This document shows, piece after piece, positions 1-7,738 of a stretch of 64,000 nt of DNA. Location of the stretch: the NCBI RefSeq assembly GCF_002117485.1, contig NZ_CP021030.1, forward strand, positions 2,359,001 through 2,423,000, given 5' to 3'. The first letter of the stretch is position 1, and every line of letters starts with the position of its first letter. This DNA comes from Rhizobium sp. NXC14 (GTDB taxonomy: Bacteria; Pseudomonadota; Alphaproteobacteria; Rhizobiales; Rhizobiaceae). The notes below the pieces were generated by a model. The model saw only the letters and a program-made list of their open reading frames with translations, ran no database searches and was not told where the DNA came from. The position numbers were made by a program, and so were the translations under genes.

Positions 1-1
1 G

Positions 2-136
2 GTCTATCCCGGCCGCAAGTGGGTGTTCTGGCAGTATTCCGGCTCCGGCCTCTCCGACGGCGTCGACGGCAAGATCGACCTCAATGTGTTCAACGGCAGC
101 GAAAGCGATTGGCACGACTGGGTAGCGTCGCGTTAA
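2..136 (+). CDS. Glycoside hydrolase family 25 (lysozyme-like) protein, C-terminal end only
   Basis: This is the last 44 codons of a gene that begins before the window. The residues WVFWQYSGSG followed by GVDGKIDLNVFNGS are the C-terminal signature of GH25 (Cellosyl/lysozyme type) muramidases, in which the final strand of the barrel carries FWQYS and the next loop carries D-x-N-x-F. Family members cleave the beta-1,4 bond of peptidoglycan, usually after export. The catalytic residues lie upstream and cannot be checked. The frame ends at TAA (134-136). Confidence 0.7.
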   Translation, partial: VYPGRKWVFWQYSGSGLSDGVDGKIDLNVFNGSESDWHDWVASR

Positions 137-198
137 TCTCGAAAGCCTGAAAGCCCATGTCCTTGCCTTCGTCACAGCCTATAACTGTGCCAAGCACC

Positions 199-378
199 TC
201 AAGGCATTGCGATGGCGAACGCCCTACCAGGCAATCTGCGATTCAGTCTCGTGCCGTTCTTGGAGATGATCTTCTCCGCCACTTTCCGAAACTTCTCATC
301 GAATATCTCACCACCATTGGCGTCCGCGAAATCTGCGCGCAACTGTTCGAGTCGGTTTTTGTCCCACGCCATGCGCAT
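199..378 (-). pseudogene. Probable N-terminal remnant of an agmatinase/ureohydrolase-family gene
   Basis: An open frame of 59 codons starts at ATG 378 behind a GGAG-type ribosome site and has a protein-like N-terminus: MAWDKNRLEQLRADFADAN, then GGEIFDEKFRKVAEKI. From memory this resembles the first 45 residues of rhizobial agmatinase/guanidino-acid hydrolase proteins, which continue into a conserved PYAGxPTF segment and a manganese-binding barrel of about 300 residues. Here the reading turns into unrelated residues and stops at once, so nothing catalytic remains. I read it as a truncated relic. It could instead be an unrelated short gene. No other ureohydrolase sequence is seen nearby. Confidence 0.4.
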
Positions 379-466
379 ATGTCTCCGCTTCTGTTCCGTC
401 AGCCGACAAAGGGGTTGAGAAGGTAATTGGTATCGTTGTAGCAATTGCCATCAAAGAGAAATCGAC

Positions 467-1630
467 ATGATCGCTGCAAAACCCAATTTACGTGTTTCCC
501 GACTCTCGGCCCCGCCCATTCCTTCCGTCATTGCCTGGAGCCGCGAATATAAAGGAAACAAGGGGCCGCTCATCGATCTATCGCAAGCCGTACCCGGCTA
601 TGCCGCCCATCCGGAGATGCTTCGCCTGCTTGCCGAGGCGGCCGGACAGCAGGCGATGACAGGCTACGGTCCGATCGAAGGCGAGCCCGTGTTACGCAAG
701 GCCTATGCAGCACATCTCGCCGCGCTTTACGGCGCCGACCTTTCCGAAGGGAATATCCACATTACCGCCGGCTGCAATCAGGCGTTCATGTGCGCGGCGA
801 TCGCCCTTGCTGGCGCGGGCGACACGGTGGCTCTCACCAATCCCTTCTATTTCAATCACGATACGACGCTGTCGATGCTGGGGATCGGACGTCGATTGGT
901 TGAGTGCGATCCTGCCAGCGGTTTTCTGCCTGATCCGAGTTCGACCGAAGCAGCACTTGCTGCCGGCGCCAAGGTGCTGGCAGTCGTCTCACCCAGCAAT
1001 CCCACCGGAGCGGTATATCCGCCAAGCCTGCTGCACGAGCTTTTTGTTCTTTGCCGGAAGTATGGCACCTGGCTGATCCTTGATGAAACCTATCGCGATT
1101 TCCTGGGCGAGGATTACGGCCGGCCGCACTCACTCCTGTCCGAGCCGGGATGGGAGGACACGGTCGTCCTTCTTTACAGTTTTTCGAAATCCTTTTGCAT
1201 CCCCGGCCACAGGCTGGGTGCCATCACGGCAGGACCCAAGCTCGTCGCCGAGATCGCCAAGGTGATGGACAATATGCAGATCTGCGCACCGCGCTCGGCT
1301 CAGATCGCCGTTGCATCGGCTATCCCCGCGCTTGCCGATTGGCGGGCCGGCAACCGGGTGGAAATCGCGCGCCGGGCGGATGCGTTAAAGCTGGTCTTTT
1401 CCAGCTTGCATGATTGGGAAATAGGAGCGATCGGCGCCTATTTCGCCTTCGTCCGCCACCCTTTCGCCGATCGATCATCTTCAGAGGTCGCCGAAAGACT
1501 CGCCAGGGAATCAGGCATCGTCTGTTTGCCGGGCGCCTATTTCGGCGAGAGACAAGAGCATTACCTCAGACTTGCCTTTGCCAATGCGGATGTTGCCTCG
1601 ATAGGGCTATTGTCGGAGCGGCTCCGCTAG
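467..1630 (+). CDS. PLP-dependent class I/II aminotransferase
   Basis: 387 residues, a normal length for a fold-type I aminotransferase. Visible motifs in order are the GYGPIEGEPVLR segment (substrate/PLP domain entry), SPSNPTGAVY, the cofactor aspartate in LILDETYRDF, and YSFSKSF with the Schiff-base lysine at about residue 241. An arginine-containing C-terminal segment (HYLRLAFAN) should bind the substrate carboxylate. The substrate cannot be named. The gene points toward the flavin reductase/monooxygenase pair, and its stop overlaps that reductase's stop by 4 bp. With the importer at 5.5-8.5 kb this suggests the amino group of an imported amino-acid-like compound is removed in the same pathway (inference). 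Confidence 0.85.
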   Translation: MIAAKPNLRVSRLSAPPIPSVIAWSREYKGNKGPLIDLSQAVPGYAAHPEMLRLLAEAAGQQAMTGYGPIEGEPVLRKAYAAHLAALYGADLSEGNIHITAGCNQAFMCAAIALAGAGDTVALTNPFYFNHDTTLSMLGIGRRLVECDPASGFLPDPSSTEAALAAGAKVLAVVSPSNPTGAVYPPSLLHELFVLCRKYGTWLILDETYRDFLGEDYGRPHSLLSEPGWEDTVVLLYSFSKSFCIPGHRLGAITAGPKLVAEIAKVMDNMQICAPRSAQIAVASAIPALADWRAGNRVEIARRADALKLVFSSLHDWEIGAIGAYFAFVRHPFADRSSSEVAERLARESGIVCLPGAYFGERQEHYLRLAFANADVASIGLLSERLR

Positions 1631-2145
1631 AACGCGGCAATCGACCTCCGCCGGAGTTCACGATAGCCACCGTGCCAATAGATGAGCGGCCCTATGCCTT
1701 GTCGGACTTGGACAGCGCCAATATGTCCGATCAGAATCGCATGGGAATGATGGTGGAATGCCGTTTCGAGCTTGCAGTCCAGCACGGTAAGAGCGTTTTC
1801 GAGAACGGGCGCGCCAGTCCTGAGGCGATACCATCCGGCATTACCGAAGCGTTCGATGCCCTTGCGTCCGTCGAAACCTGCAAAGGATTGCGCCACCTGC
1901 TGCTGGTCGGCTGCGAGCACGTTGACACAGAAACAGCCGTACCGCTGCAATATCGGCCACGAGGAAGATGCGCGGTTGACACTGACGATGACCGAGGGCA
2001 CCTCCGCCGAAAATGAAGAGACCGAGGTTGCGGTGAAGCCGGTGTGGTTTTTTCCGTCGCCGACCGTGATCACGCTGACTGCACCCGCCAGATGACGCAT
2101 CGAAAGCTTGAAATCTGCTTCGCTGATCAAAGCCGCGGCACTCAT
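1627..2145 (-). CDS. Flavin reductase (small component of a two-component monooxygenase)
   Basis: 172 residues with the FMN-binding split-barrel of the flavin reductase-like (DIM6/NTAB) family: GAVSVITVG near the N-terminus, GFTATSVSSFSAEVPSVIVSVN for FMN phosphate contacts, and FCVNVLAADQQ. Such proteins reduce FMN with NAD(P)H and pass it to a partner oxygenase. The start ATG overlaps the stop of the upstream NtaA-type monooxygenase (ATGA), so the two are translationally coupled and almost certainly work together, like NtaB with NtaA. The last residues (RRRSIAAF) are strongly basic. No signal peptide, so cytosolic. Confidence 0.88.
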   Translation of the reverse strand: MSAAALISEADFKLSMRHLAGAVSVITVGDGKNHTGFTATSVSSFSAEVPSVIVSVNRASSSWPILQRYGCFCVNVLAADQQQVAQSFAGFDGRKGIERFGNAGWYRLRTGAPVLENALTVLDCKLETAFHHHSHAILIGHIGAVQVRQGIGPLIYWHGGYRELRRRSIAAF

Positions 2146-3497
2146 CGGGCCGGCGTCCGCGTTTCGGCAAAGCGATTTGCCGGCATTGAAAGACCGAGGT
2201 TTTCGCGCAGGGTCCTTCCCTCATATTCCTCGCGGAACAGACCGCGGCGGCGAAGCTCGGGCAGCACGAGCCTCACGAAATCGTCGAGGCTGGACGGCAG
2301 GGTCGGGAACATCAGTATAAAGCCATCGGCGGCCCGCGTCTCGAACCATTCCTCCATAAAGTCGGCGATCTGGGTGGGCGTGCCTGTAATGCCATTTCCG
2401 GTATGCTTCTCGGCATAGTGCCGGATGAGCTCGCCGACGGTATGGCCGCTCCTGACGAAACCGACCAATTCGTCGAACAAGGCGCGTGACCCCTTCGGCG
2501 CCGCCGGAAGTCGATCCATGGGGAAGGGCTTATCGAGCGGCACGTCGCGCAAGTCCGCTTCCAGGAATTCGGAAAGCATCAACCGGCCGACATCAGGATG
2601 CATCTTGTCGATCAAATAATCGACCTTCGCCTTTGCCTCGGCTTCCGTTTCACCGACGTTGAGAACGATGCCCGGCATGATCTTTAGGTCGTCGGCATTG
2701 CGCCCATAGGCCGGCATGCGGCTCTTGACGTTTTCGTAGAAGGCCCTGTTCCGCTCGATATTCGACGCGAGGCTGAAGACGATCTCGGCAGCGCGCGCCG
2801 CCATGTCCATTCCGGGTTCCGAACCGCCGGCCTGGGCGATGACGGGACGGCCCTGGGGCGTTCGCGCAATGTTGAGGGGTCCGCGGACCTGGAAATGCTT
2901 GCCTTTGTGATTGAGTGTGTGGTGCTTGTCCTTGTCATAATAGACACCGCTTTCGCGGTCGAGAAGCAGAGCACCTTCCTCGAAGCTGTCCCAAAGGCCG
3001 AAAACGACATCGACGAATTCGTTGCCGCGCTCATAGCGTAGCGCGTGCGGATCAAGTCCCTCGCGATTGAAGTTGTAGCCGGTTTCGTCATGGTCGGAGG
3101 TGACGACGTTCCAGCAGACGCGCCCGTTGCTCAGATGGTCAATCGAGGCGAACAGGCGGGCGACATTGTATGGCTCGTAATAACTTGTCGACACCGTCGC
3201 AACGAGACCGAGATTGCTGGTCGTGACGGCCAATGCTGATAGCAGTGAGAGGGGTTCGAAGCGATTCATCTTGGTCGGAATACGGGCAAGCGCATTCGGA
3301 TCACCGACTGCGGCAGCCGGAGAATCCGCCATGAACATGAAATCGAACTTGGCCGCCTCGGATCGTTTAGCGACATCGAGCAGATGGGCGAAGTCATTGG
3401 CGCCGCCGACATCGCTGGCCGGATGCAGCCACGAGGCCGGATGAAAGCCGAAAGTGTAGACGAAGGTCCCAAGTTTCATCTTGTCAGTTCGCGCCAT
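2142..3497 (-). CDS. FMN-dependent monooxygenase of the NtaA/SnaA/DszA/SoxA family (LLM class)
   Basis: 451 residues, matching nitrilotriacetate monooxygenase component A and its relatives (about 440-460). The MKLGTFVYTFGFHPASW start, GLVATVSTSYYEPYNVAR, the long segment NGRVCWNVVTS, and GRPVIAQAGGSEPG are family hallmarks of the luciferase-like barrel. The enzyme uses reduced FMN and O2 to oxidise a C-N, C-S or sulfonated substrate; the particular substrate is not readable. ATG 3497 follows a GGGGAGAG ribosome site at proper spacing. It is cotranscribed with the flavin reductase downstream. The neighbouring LysR and HutC-type regulators and importer resemble the layout of sulfur-amino-acid salvage clusters (B. 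subtilis ytm type) and chelate-degradation clusters. Confidence 0.88.
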   Translation of the reverse strand: MARTDKMKLGTFVYTFGFHPASWLHPASDVGGANDFAHLLDVAKRSEAAKFDFMFMADSPAAAVGDPNALARIPTKMNRFEPLSLLSALAVTTSNLGLVATVSTSYYEPYNVARLFASIDHLSNGRVCWNVVTSDHDETGYNFNREGLDPHALRYERGNEFVDVVFGLWDSFEEGALLLDRESGVYYDKDKHHTLNHKGKHFQVRGPLNIARTPQGRPVIAQAGGSEPGMDMAARAAEIVFSLASNIERNRAFYENVKSRMPAYGRNADDLKIMPGIVLNVGETEAEAKAKVDYLIDKMHPDVGRLMLSEFLEADLRDVPLDKPFPMDRLPAAPKGSRALFDELVGFVRSGHTVGELIRHYAEKHTGNGITGTPTQIADFMEEWFETRAADGFILMFPTLPSSLDDFVRLVLPELRRRGLFREEYEGRTLRENLGLSMPANRFAETRTPAR

Positions 3498-3588
3498 CGA
3501 GCTCTCCCCTTATGCATGCCGCCGATTGAAGGTGGCCGCTCAAATTATCACCAGGCGCAAATTTTCATCAACATCGCGGCGCTAAGGT

Positions 3589-3611
3589 CCGTTTTAGATT
3601 TTCTAAAACGG
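3589..3611. other. Perfect inverted repeat overlapping the LysR stop codon
   Basis: The arms CCGTTTTAGA (3589-3598) and TCTAAAACGG (3602-3611) are exact complements with a 3-nt loop. The repeat covers the TAG stop of the LysR gene and lies about 90 bp before the monooxygenase start. There is no U-run on the minus strand, so it is either a weak terminator for the LysR gene or an operator for the monooxygenase promoter. The TTTAGA/TCTAAA core resembles half of an iron control element, but the spacing is 2 nt too short. Confidence 0.5.
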
Positions 3612-4574
3612 CCATTTGGGCGCTGACACCAAAGCCTGCTGACGGGAAATGGCGACGAGCCAGTCGCGGAATTCGCGGCCGCGCGGCTTTTGCAGTGCCG
3701 CTCGGTCCCAGGCCAGAAAGTAGCTTTCGCGCAGCGGCATCCGCATGTCGACGGGAGTGACGAGCGTCTGCGCCTCGAGCTCATCGGTAATCATCGACAT
3801 CTGCGCGAGGACGACGCCACGCTTGTTGACGGCTGCGTCGATCGCGCTGCTCGACAGGGTAAAGGAGAGGCCGGGCGTCGATGCGTCGAACGGTATACCG
3901 GCCATGGCCGCAAACTCCGCCCAGCTTGGGTAAGGCGTAAAGTGCCTTTCCCACTCGACATGCAGAAGCGGCTGCTCAAAGAGATCCCGGGCCGCGTGCG
4001 CGCGATCCTGCATCAGCGACGGCGAGCAGACAGGCACGACCCAATCGCGAAACAGTTCCGTATAATGGTCGTGCTGCAGGACGTCCGACCCGTAGCTTAC
4101 GCGGAAATCGATATCGTCGAAACCGATCCTGGGCTCCTTGTCCCGTCCGATAATTCTCACTTGAACATCGGGGTGTATGGCCTGCCAGTCGAAGATTCGC
4201 CTGCCGATCCATCTGTTGACGACGGAAGAAAGCGCGCTAAGGACCAGCGGCGTCTCGTTGCGTGCCCTTTCCAACAACTGCTGAGCGAATGCAAATTGCT
4301 CAAATCCCTTCGAAATCTCCTGATGATAAAGCCGGCCCCAGGCGGTCAGCTCAACGGTTCGCCCGCTCCGCTCCAGTAGCGAAACTCCGAGAAAACTTTC
4401 GATCTTGTGAATTTGCTGGCTGATTGCCCCCGGCGAGACCTTGAGCTCCAGTGCCGCAGCCGTCACGCCGCCGCAACGCCCCACTGCCTCGAAGGCTTGC
4501 AGACCCTTGAGCGGGATCGTCTTGAAGCGCTCATCGATCACTTGCAGAACCTCGCGTGGTGTGCGCCAACTCAA
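3603..4574 (-). CDS. LysR-family transcriptional regulator (GcvA-like)
   Basis: 323 residues. An N-terminal winged helix-turn-helix is visible (LKGLQAFEAVGRCGGVTAAALELKV in two parts, SPGAISQQIHKIE), followed by the effector-binding fold with WQAIHPDVQVRI and DFRVSYG. The C-terminal pattern with PSLM, LLHVEWE and RGVVLAQMSMI is of the GcvA/AmpR group. The start codon is a TTG at 4574 whose bases overlap the stop of the upstream HutC-type gene (TTGA), so the two regulators form one transcript. An internal start near DERFKTIPLKG is possible. It probably controls the monooxygenase unit downstream or the divergent importer (inference). Confidence 0.85.
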   Translation of the reverse strand: MSWRTPREVLQVIDERFKTIPLKGLQAFEAVGRCGGVTAAALELKVSPGAISQQIHKIESFLGVSLLERSGRTVELTAWGRLYHQEISKGFEQFAFAQQLLERARNETPLVLSALSSVVNRWIGRRIFDWQAIHPDVQVRIIGRDKEPRIGFDDIDFRVSYGSDVLQHDHYTELFRDWVVPVCSPSLMQDRAHAARDLFEQPLLHVEWERHFTPYPSWAEFAAMAGIPFDASTPGLSFTLSSSAIDAAVNKRGVVLAQMSMITDELEAQTLVTPVDMRMPLRESYFLAWDRAALQKPRGREFRDWLVAISRQQALVSAPKWPF

Positions 4575-5275
4575 TTTGCCATCGGATGAAACGTCCCTGC
4601 GAACTGGAACCGGTCGCCTGGATGGGTAATCTCGACATATGTCACCGTCCGGCCGTTCTGCCAGGTCTGCCGGATTAGGCTAAGGCACGCCTGGCCTCTT
4701 TCTGTCTCCAGCATTCGCGCCGTCGCCGGATCGGCCGAGACGGCGCGGATGACGTGTTTGGCCTTGGACCAGGGAACTTCTGCAAGCAGCCATTTGCCGG
4801 GCGGGATTGAGGCGAAGCTCTCGTCACGCGCACGGGGGACGGCGTCGAGCATGATGATCCGCCGTTCGATGGCATAGGGTTTGCCGTCCACGATATGCAG
4901 GCATTGAAGCCTGAGTATCTCCGCATCGGGGGTTTCCGACAGCTGTTGTGCGTCCGTTTCTCCAAGGCGTTCGACTTTACGTGTGAGAAGCTCGAAGCGG
5001 TGTTCGTGCCCGGCCAGTTCCGCTTCGGTGCTGATATCCTGAATATCCATTACCGTGCGGTCGATCTGGGGCGACGCAACAAACGAACCGGTCTTGCGCC
5101 TTCTGACGATCATGCCGCGCTCGACCAGAGCCGACAGTGCCTTGCTGACAGTCATGCGCGAGCATTGATATTCCGTGACCAGTTCATGTTCTATGGGAAT
5201 ACGGTCGCCGGGCCGCCAATCGCCGCTGATGATCTTCGCCTCGATATCCATGAAAATACGCTGATAAATCGACAC
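4571..5275 (-). CDS. GntR-family transcriptional regulator, HutC subfamily
   Basis: About 234 residues from the preferred GTG at 5275, which follows a GAGG ribosome site; the frame stays open to 5359. It has an N-terminal GntR winged helix (GDWRPGDRIPIEHELV, then CSRMTVSKALSALVERG and IVRRRKTGSFV) and a UTRA effector domain (LQCLHIVDGKPYAIERRII and LSLIRQTWQNGRTVTYVEITHPGDRFQF). The sequence is close to histidine-utilisation repressors, but no hut enzyme genes are present. It diverges from the ABC importer genes and a HutC-like box lies in the shared promoter, so repression of the importer relieved by its substrate is the simplest reading. Confidence 0.85.
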   Translation of the reverse strand: MSIYQRIFMDIEAKIISGDWRPGDRIPIEHELVTEYQCSRMTVSKALSALVERGMIVRRRKTGSFVASPQIDRTVMDIQDISTEAELAGHEHRFELLTRKVERLGETDAQQLSETPDAEILRLQCLHIVDGKPYAIERRIIMLDAVPRARDESFASIPPGKWLLAEVPWSKAKHVIRAVSADPATARMLETERGQACLSLIRQTWQNGRTVTYVEITHPGDRFQFAGTFHPMAN

Positions 5276-5383
5276 CAAGTCCACACCTCGTTGGGCGTCA
5301 CGATCAATGTGCCGGAGCGGTCGCGTCACACCGGCAAAGATTGCCACAACCCGGCACAATTTTTGCGTTCCTCGACTTTTACA

Positions 5384-5424
5384 TTGACACTCTAAGCCAG
5401 CCTATATCTATTTGTATAGTCAAA
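5384..5424 (+). promoter_or_regulatory. Importer promoter with a HutC-type operator
   Basis: TTGACA at 5384-5389 and TATCTA at 5405-5410 make a plausible sigma-70 promoter for the ABC importer. The box TTTGTATAGTCAAA at 5411-5424 is a dyad (TTTG...CAAA) close to the TTGTATA-type sites bound by HutC-family repressors. It sits at the expected transcription start, where bound repressor would block initiation. Confidence 0.5.
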
Positions 5425-5507
5425 AGCGGAGCATAAAAATCCGCGCATTGAAATCAAAATCGGGAACAAAACTCCTCCGTCGGAGGAATAAAACTGGAGA
5501 GATGATC

Positions 5508-6335
5508 ATGAAGGCAAAGTCACTGCTGACGGGTCTGGTCGGCGCTGCGTTCCTGTTAGGAGCAGCCTTTTCCGCCCACGCAGCCGATACGCTGGCGGCC
5601 GTCAAGGCAGCCGGCACGCTCAAGGTTGGCACCGAAACGGCCTTCGCACCGTTTGACTATATCGATGCCGGTGAACATACGGGCCTGAACGTCGACCTTT
5701 TTGCCGAGATCGGCAAGGAACTTGGCGTCAAGATCGAGTGGGTGGCACTTCCCTGGGACGGCGTCTTCCCCGCGCTTGAAGCCGGTAAGTTCGATGTCGT
5801 CGCAGGTCCTGCAACGATCACCAAGAAGCGCATGGAGCGCTATCGCTTCACGCCGCCGATCGCCGAAGCGACGATTGCCATCCTCAAGAAAGCCGGCGAC
5901 ACAACGATCAGCAAGCCGGAAGACATTGCCGGCAAGACGATTGGTGTCGGCAAGGCAACTGCCCAGCTCGACCAGCTGAAGGAATTCTCCGACACGCTGC
6001 CGACCAAAGTCGATGTGCGCGAATATCCTGCCTTCACTGAGACCTACGCCGATCTCGCAGCCGGCCGTATTGCCGGCGTTGCCAATTCGCTCCCGAACAT
6101 CGCCTTTGTCGCCAGCCAGCGAAAGGGCACTTTCGAAGTCGTCCTGCCGCCTTTCGGAAAGAAGTCCTATTTCGGCTTCATCGGTCTCAAGGACGCCGAT
6201 CACGCGCCGCTGATGGACGCGATCGATGCCGCAATGCTCAAGATAAAGGCAGACGGGCGTATGGCGGAGCTGCAAAAGAAGTGGTTCGGTGCGTCTTTCG
6301 ACACGCCTGACGCTGTCAAAGATCCGGCATTCTGA
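5508..6335 (+). CDS. ABC importer periplasmic binding protein (polar amino-acid type, SBP family 3)
   Basis: 275 residues from ATG 5508, which sits 6 nt after GGAGAG; the nearer ATG at 5502 has no spacing. An N-terminal signal peptide is clear (MKAKSLLTGLVGAAFLLGAA, cleavage after SAHA). The mature protein starts ADTLAAVKAAGTLKVGTE, and FAPFDYID, the DAGEHTGLNVDLFAEIGKEL segment and KIEWVALPWDGVFPALEAGKFD give the family 3 signature. It captures a small amino-acid-like ligand in the periplasm. A short inverted repeat (5473-5487, TCCTCCGTCGGAGGA) in the leader contains a second GGAGGA and could influence translation. Confidence 0.9.
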   Translation: MKAKSLLTGLVGAAFLLGAAFSAHAADTLAAVKAAGTLKVGTETAFAPFDYIDAGEHTGLNVDLFAEIGKELGVKIEWVALPWDGVFPALEAGKFDVVAGPATITKKRMERYRFTPPIAEATIAILKKAGDTTISKPEDIAGKTIGVGKATAQLDQLKEFSDTLPTKVDVREYPAFTETYADLAAGRIAGVANSLPNIAFVASQRKGTFEVVLPPFGKKSYFGFIGLKDADHAPLMDAIDAAMLKIKADGRMAELQKKWFGASFDTPDAVKDPAF

Positions 6336-6431
6336 TCATCGCCGGTGAAATGCCCGCGCCCCGCCATCGGCCGGGGCGCAATTTGCCGTGGAACAGACGT
6401 CACGGCCGCAGCACGCAGGCAAGCACCGCCC

Positions 6432-7073
6432 ATGTCCACCAAACTTTTCGAGCTTCTTCTGCAAGCTTCGATCTACACCGTTACGATCAGCGTAGTTTCG
6501 ATTCTGATCGGCTTTGCGATCGCTATCATTGTTTCCGCCATGCTCCTTTCGCGGCAACGGCTTTTCGTGTTGCCGGGGAAGATTTTCATCAGCTTCTTTC
6601 GCGGCGTGCCGCTGCTGGTGCAGCTGTTACTGATCTATAACCTTCTGCCGGTGATCGGCATCAACGTGCCGAGTATCGTTGCGGCGATCGTTGGCCTTTC
6701 GATGTGCACGGCTGCCTATCAGGCTGAAAATCTACGCGGCGGTTTTGCCAGCGTTCCGTCGGGCCTTGTCGAGTCCGCCGAGATGGTCGGCCTCACGCCC
6801 ATGCAGATCTTCCGCCGGATCAAGGCGCCGATCGCTCTGCGGCTGACCTTTCCGGCGCTCGTCAACGAAGCGATCCTTATCTTGAAGGCTTCTTCGCTGG
6901 TCTCCGTTGTCGGGATCGTCGAGCTGACGCGCATGGCCCAGGACCTTGCCGGCAGCACCTTTCTGCCGCTCGAAATCTTCGCTTCCGCCGGTCTGATCTA
7001 CCTCGCCATGAATTGGATCGTAGCGCTTGCCGGCGGTCTGATCGAACGCTCCCTGCCGGGAGTACCGCGATGA
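6432..7073 (+). CDS. ABC importer inner-membrane permease (HisM/HisQ type)
   Basis: 213 residues beginning MSTKLFELLLQASIYTV. The frame is open further upstream, but homologues start here. It has several membrane helices and the EAA loop (ESAEMVGLTPMQIFRRIKAP) that docks the ATPase. It ends in an ATGA overlap with the second permease, so both are made together. A 96-nt gap separates it from the binding-protein gene, enough for a processing hairpin that lowers expression relative to the binding protein. Confidence 0.9.
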   Translation: MSTKLFELLLQASIYTVTISVVSILIGFAIAIIVSAMLLSRQRLFVLPGKIFISFFRGVPLLVQLLLIYNLLPVIGINVPSIVAAIVGLSMCTAAYQAENLRGGFASVPSGLVESAEMVGLTPMQIFRRIKAPIALRLTFPALVNEAILILKASSLVSVVGIVELTRMAQDLAGSTFLPLEIFASAGLIYLAMNWIVALAGGLIERSLPGVPR

Positions 7074-7738
7074 CCTTCGATATCAATGTGATTTTCAGCC
7101 ATTTGCCGGAGATCGCCAGCGGTGCCTTCGTGACGATCGTTATCTGGATCGTCGCCGCTCTTGCCGCTGCCGTTCTGGGTTTCCTTGTCGCTGTCGCGCG
7201 GCGTTTTGGCGGGGTGCTCTTGGACAGGGCGTTCGGCATTGTCATCGCAGTGCTGCGCGGCACGCCGTTCCTCATTCAGATATTCCTCGTCTACTACGGG
7301 GGCCCCTTCATCGGATTGTCGCTCAATCCGATCCCGGCAGGCGTCGTTGGCCTGTCCATCTACGGCGCGGCCTATTTCAGCGAGATATTCCGCTCGGGCT
7401 TTGCCGCCGTCCCGAAGGGGCATATCGAAGCGGGTCTATGCGTTGGCCTGACACACACGCAGATCGTCAGGCGCATATTGCTGCCTGAGATGACCATGCT
7501 GGTGCTGCCGCCATTGCTCAACATGACGATCATCCTCATGAAGGAGACGGCCGTGTTGTCGATCATCACCGTGCCGGAACTGACGGCAACACTGAGCGCC
7601 ATCGGATCGCAGCAATATGCATTTGTCGAAGCGCTTTTTGTCCTCGCCCTCTTCTACTGGGCGCTGGTCGAAATCACCGGCTGGCTCGGTCGTCTCGCCG
7701 AAACGAAACTAACCAGATTCAGGTTTTTCAACATATGA
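7070..7738 (+). CDS. ABC importer inner-membrane permease (second subunit)
   Basis: 222 residues, coupled to its neighbours at both ends by ATGA overlaps. Helices alternate with GTPFLIQIFLVYYGGPFIG, a segment typical of polar amino-acid permeases. The EAA loop is EAGLCVGLTHTQIVRRILLP. It forms the heterodimeric channel with the preceding subunit. Confidence 0.9.
   Translation: MTFDINVIFSHLPEIASGAFVTIVIWIVAALAAAVLGFLVAVARRFGGVLLDRAFGIVIAVLRGTPFLIQIFLVYYGGPFIGLSLNPIPAGVVGLSIYGAAYFSEIFRSGFAAVPKGHIEAGLCVGLTHTQIVRRILLPEMTMLVLPPLLNMTIILMKETAVLSIITVPELTATLSAIGSQQYAFVEALFVLALFYWALVEITGWLGRLAETKLTRFRFFNI

Noticed and set aside
5473..5487. The palindrome TCCTCCGTCGGAGGA as a riboswitch or terminator
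   Set aside because: The centre is one base, so only a short stem can form in RNA, and there is no U-run; too weak to claim beyond a possible effect on translation.
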